From positions 1 through 16,031 of the forward strand of contig JACVIW010000021.1 in assembly GCA_015711695.1 (NCBI GenBank): 16,031 nt of DNA, in the 5' to 3' direction. Positions 14,212 through 16,031 of the stretch are shown piece after piece. The stretch comes from Candidatus Geohydrothermomicrobium daggyaiense (GTDB lineage: Bacteria > Actinomycetota > Geothermincolia > Fen-727 > JACVIW01). The first letter of the stretch is position 1; every line of letters begins with the position of its first letter. A program made the position numbers and the translations under genes. The notes under the pieces are model-generated. The model worked only from the letters and a program-made list of their open reading frames with translations. It was not told where the DNA came from and ran no database searches.

Positions 14212-15171
14212 TCAAACGATTCCTCGCCGAATCGCCTCGTGGAAAATTCTTGCTGTCTTCTCGATTCCATCGTGAAGTCTTGTTTTCAGGGGGTTGCCGA
14301 TTAGCCGAACCAGAGCGGAGTTGTCCATCTCCTCCGGAAAAGGGAGTGCTTTATCTTCAAAAGTTATATTGCCTCTTGCCGATGAAAATATGTCTTCTAT
14401 CGCTTCGATTAAGTCTTTCATTGAGACGGCTGGACTACCAATATTAAAAACATGTGATCCTTCGAATTTTGTCGTTGCGGCTTTGATGAACGCGTTGGCT
14501 ATGTCATCTGTGTACTGAAGCGTGAATTTTCCGCCTAACGGCAGATGGAGTTTATCCCCCTGAACCGCAGCAATAATAGCTTTTGTTGGTGCTGATGTGA
14601 GGCCTTGATCGCGACCTGGCCCTTAAACCACGTGAGGGCGAAGACCTATACTGCAAAGTCCCCTTTCCAGCCAGTAAACGCGCGCAGTTTCCTCGTTGGC
14701 TGCCTTGTAAACGCCATAGTGGGATCGGGGGTTCAGGGGAGAATCATCGGGTACGCGGCCCTTTTCGTAATCATCTCTCAAACCGTAAACGGCTGCGCTG
14801 CTGGCGAACACTAACTTCTTTACCCTGGAGTTTACTGCGGCTTCAAAGAGGTTCACCGTTCCCGCCACGTTAACCCTTGCGCCGAGAGGCGGGTTATCCC
14901 GGCAGAACGGGAACTGGAGAGCGGCGAGATGGATAATGTGGGTTGTCCCAAAACCTTGAACAGCATCGCGTAAAAGATTTTCATCAATGATTTCACACTT
15001 TATAAAATCAACTCTTTCTATCTCCTCATCGCTCATTATCATCCTTAGCCTGTGCGTGCTTGAGTTTCTTATTGTGGCTCTGACGGGATATCCTCCCTTT
15101 ACGAGATTTCGCACGATACACTATCCTATGCACCCTGTGGCGCCCGTGACAAAAAACCTCTCTTTGCCCAT
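14212..15171 (-). pseudogene. NAD-dependent epimerase/dehydratase (extended SDR) broken by two in-frame stops
   Basis: Read from ATG 15171, one frame runs 319 codons to TGA at 14214-14212 with no indel, but it is interrupted by TAG at 15123-15121 (codon 17) and TAA at 14625-14623 (codon 183). Homology is continuous across both. Before the first stop is the NAD-binding TGATGCIG. Between them lie LVFASSAAVYG and the catalytic YxxxK in HYGVYKAANE. After the second come GPGRDQGLTSAPTKAI, TLQYTDDIANAFI and FNIGSPAVSMKDLIEA. The TAA stands where relatives have Tyr (RPHVVYGPG), a one-base change. Relatives interconvert or dehydrate nucleotide sugars or related sugars. GGGGGA (15176-15181) is a good RBS, and the ATG directly follows the gntR stop, so translation was coupled. 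Recent nonsense decay, or base errors in the assembly, is the likely reason; other genes in the window use TAG and TAA as normal stops, so recoding is unlikely. Confidence 0.85.
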
Positions 15172-15897
15172 TCATTCCCCCATTCTCTCGAGCCTTTTTT
15201 CAACACGCTCCAAATGCTTGAGCATTGCGGCGCGTGATTTTTTTACATCTCTTGATTCAAGGGCGTTCACAATTGCCCGGTGGTCTCCGAGTGTTTGCCT
15301 CCTGATTTCTGGACGCTCGGAGGTTCTTTTTCTTGAGTAAAGGCTCAGTTGATTTACCGATGTCATGAACAGCTCCAGGATGCTGTTTCCCGTGGCTTTC
15401 AGAATGATGCTATGGAGTTCGAGGTCGAGCTGTAAGAAGGCATCGGGATTGTCAACCTGTTTTCTTGCTTCGCTTATTACTGATTTCAGAGCGTTTATTT
15501 GCTCGTCCGTTATTCGATGCGCGGCGATTTCCGTGATGCCTGTCTCGAGAATTTTTCTTGCCTCGAACAATTCCGAATATGTGGAGTCTTCGAGAGCAAA
15601 TACCGCCTCGAAATGCTCTATCAATCTTTTTGGCTCGAGCGAAGTAACGTAGTTCCCGGAACCATGCCTGTTCTCGATGATGTTCATAATTTGCAGCGTG
15701 CGGAGCGCTTCCCGCAGTGAGGGACGGCTAACCTTCATCAAAGACGCAAGTTCGCGCTCCGGAGGCAGGCGGTCGCCTGGTTGAAGGTTTTTCTCCTTTA
15801 TGAGCGAAAGGATCTGCCTTGCTATTCTAAAAGAAGCCGTCTCTTTTCCCATAACGCTCAATTGCATTGCCGGGTTCCTGTCTTTTTTGCGTTCCAT
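15172..15897 (-). CDS. GntR-family transcriptional regulator, FadR subfamily (FCD domain)
   Basis: The 241-residue product has an N-terminal winged helix-turn-helix (about residues 25-85; LQPGDRLPPERELASLMKVS, then RPSLREALRTLQ and RHGSGNYV) and an all-helical FCD effector domain. Likely metal/ligand residues of FCD are visible in DLELHSIILKATGN, GDHRAIVNAL and MLKHLERV. FadR-type regulators usually repress adjacent catabolic operons and release DNA on binding a carboxylate or sugar-acid effector. The ATG at 15897 follows GAGG by four bases. The RBS overlaps the stop of the SDR gene upstream, and the stop abuts the epimerase ATG, so the three genes form one tight operon that it probably autoregulates. 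Its operator would lie upstream of the SDR gene, outside the window. Confidence 0.9.
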   Translation of the reverse strand: MERKKDRNPAMQLSVMGKETASFRIARQILSLIKEKNLQPGDRLPPERELASLMKVSRPSLREALRTLQIMNIIENRHGSGNYVTSLEPKRLIEHFEAVFALEDSTYSELFEARKILETGITEIAAHRITDEQINALKSVISEARKQVDNPDAFLQLDLELHSIILKATGNSILELFMTSVNQLSLYSRKRTSERPEIRRQTLGDHRAIVNALESRDVKKSRAAMLKHLERVEKRLERMGE

Positions 15898-15903
15898 ATA
15901 GCC

Positions 15904-16031
15904 TCACTTCGCCACCCATCCGCAGTCAACGAGAAGGTCAGTGCCCGTGATGAAAGATGCCTTTTCGCCTGCGATGAAAAACACAGCCTCGGCAATTTCC
16001 TCCAGGGATGCCCAGCGGTTGAATGCCTGAT
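15904..16031 (-). CDS. SDR-family dehydrogenase, C-terminal part (5' partial)
   Basis: Only the last ~41 residues are in the window. They read NRWASLEEIAEAVFFIAG, then SFITGTDLLVDCGWVAK and TGA (15906-15904). This is the characteristic C-terminal end of classical short-chain dehydrogenases/reductases (the IAEAVxFLAS and ITGxxLxVDGG positions; here DCG replaces DGG). The catalytic Ser/Tyr/Lys and NAD(P) motif lie beyond the window edge. The gene is first of the three visible operon members, six bases before gntR. With a FadR-type regulator and a sugar epimerase beside it, a role in oxidising a sugar or polyol is plausible. Confidence 0.85.
   Translation of the reverse strand, partial: QAFNRWASLEEIAEAVFFIAGEKASFITGTDLLVDCGWVAK

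Noticed and set aside
14623..15114. 163-codon frame taken as a complete short epimerase
   Set aside because: It lacks the NAD-binding glycine motif, which lies upstream in the same frame behind a TAG, and homology continues past its TAA; it is the middle part of a broken gene.
14212..15171. Stop-codon reassignment or readthrough as the explanation for the in-frame stops
   Set aside because: TAG ends the IPT/TIG-like, PHP and GH172 genes and TAA ends the CrtI-like and DUF4015 genes at positions consistent with family length, so both act as normal stops here.

Overview
The window reads as chromosomal DNA from an uncultivated, probably anaerobic bacterium of moderate G+C (judged by eye, not counted). 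It carries two lipoprotein signal peptides, one of them Tat-type, a membrane polyferredoxin, an acyl-CoA synthetase, and several carbohydrate-active enzymes usually found in environmental genomes. No rRNA, tRNA, transposase, phage gene or CRISPR array is visible, and nothing in the window fixes the phylum.

Layout. (1) 1-513 (+): the C-terminal part of a probably secreted protein ending in an IPT/TIG-like domain. (2) 642-2285 (-): a GlpD-type glycerol-3-phosphate dehydrogenase. It diverges, across a 336-bp intergenic region rich in small palindromes, from (3) a + strand pair: a PHP-domain phosphoesterase-like protein (2622-3308) and an AMP-forming acyl-CoA synthetase (3376-5052). (4) A long minus-strand series, read 12832 down to 5071: polysaccharide-deacetylase lipoprotein, membrane-anchored DUF4015 glycoside-hydrolase-like protein, Tat-exported DUF362 lipoprotein, a fused NapH/NapG-like polyferredoxin, a 68-aa single-TM protein, and a CrtI/phytoene-desaturase-like flavoprotein. 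(5) 13053-14186 (+): a DUF2961/GH172 glycosidase, divergent from the deacetylase. (6) A tightly packed minus-strand operon at the right edge: SDR dehydrogenase (partial), FadR-type GntR regulator, and an NAD-dependent epimerase/dehydratase broken by two in-frame stop codons.

How they may work together. The deacetylase and DUF4015 protein are two surface-exposed carbohydrate enzymes 25 bp apart and resemble a two-gene version of the PgaB domain pair. The DUF362 lipoprotein and the polyferredoxin look like a redox pair at the cytoplasmic membrane. The polyferredoxin is notable for an internal twin-arginine segment, which suggests mixed Sec/Tat assembly, with Fe-S clusters on both sides of the membrane. 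GH172 and the SDR-GntR-epimerase genes suggest sugar catabolism, partly decaying.

The most interesting items are the NapH-NapG fusion with its internal Tat motif beside a Tat lipoprotein, the doubly nonsense-mutated epimerase whose frame is otherwise intact, and the repeat-rich glpD upstream region.
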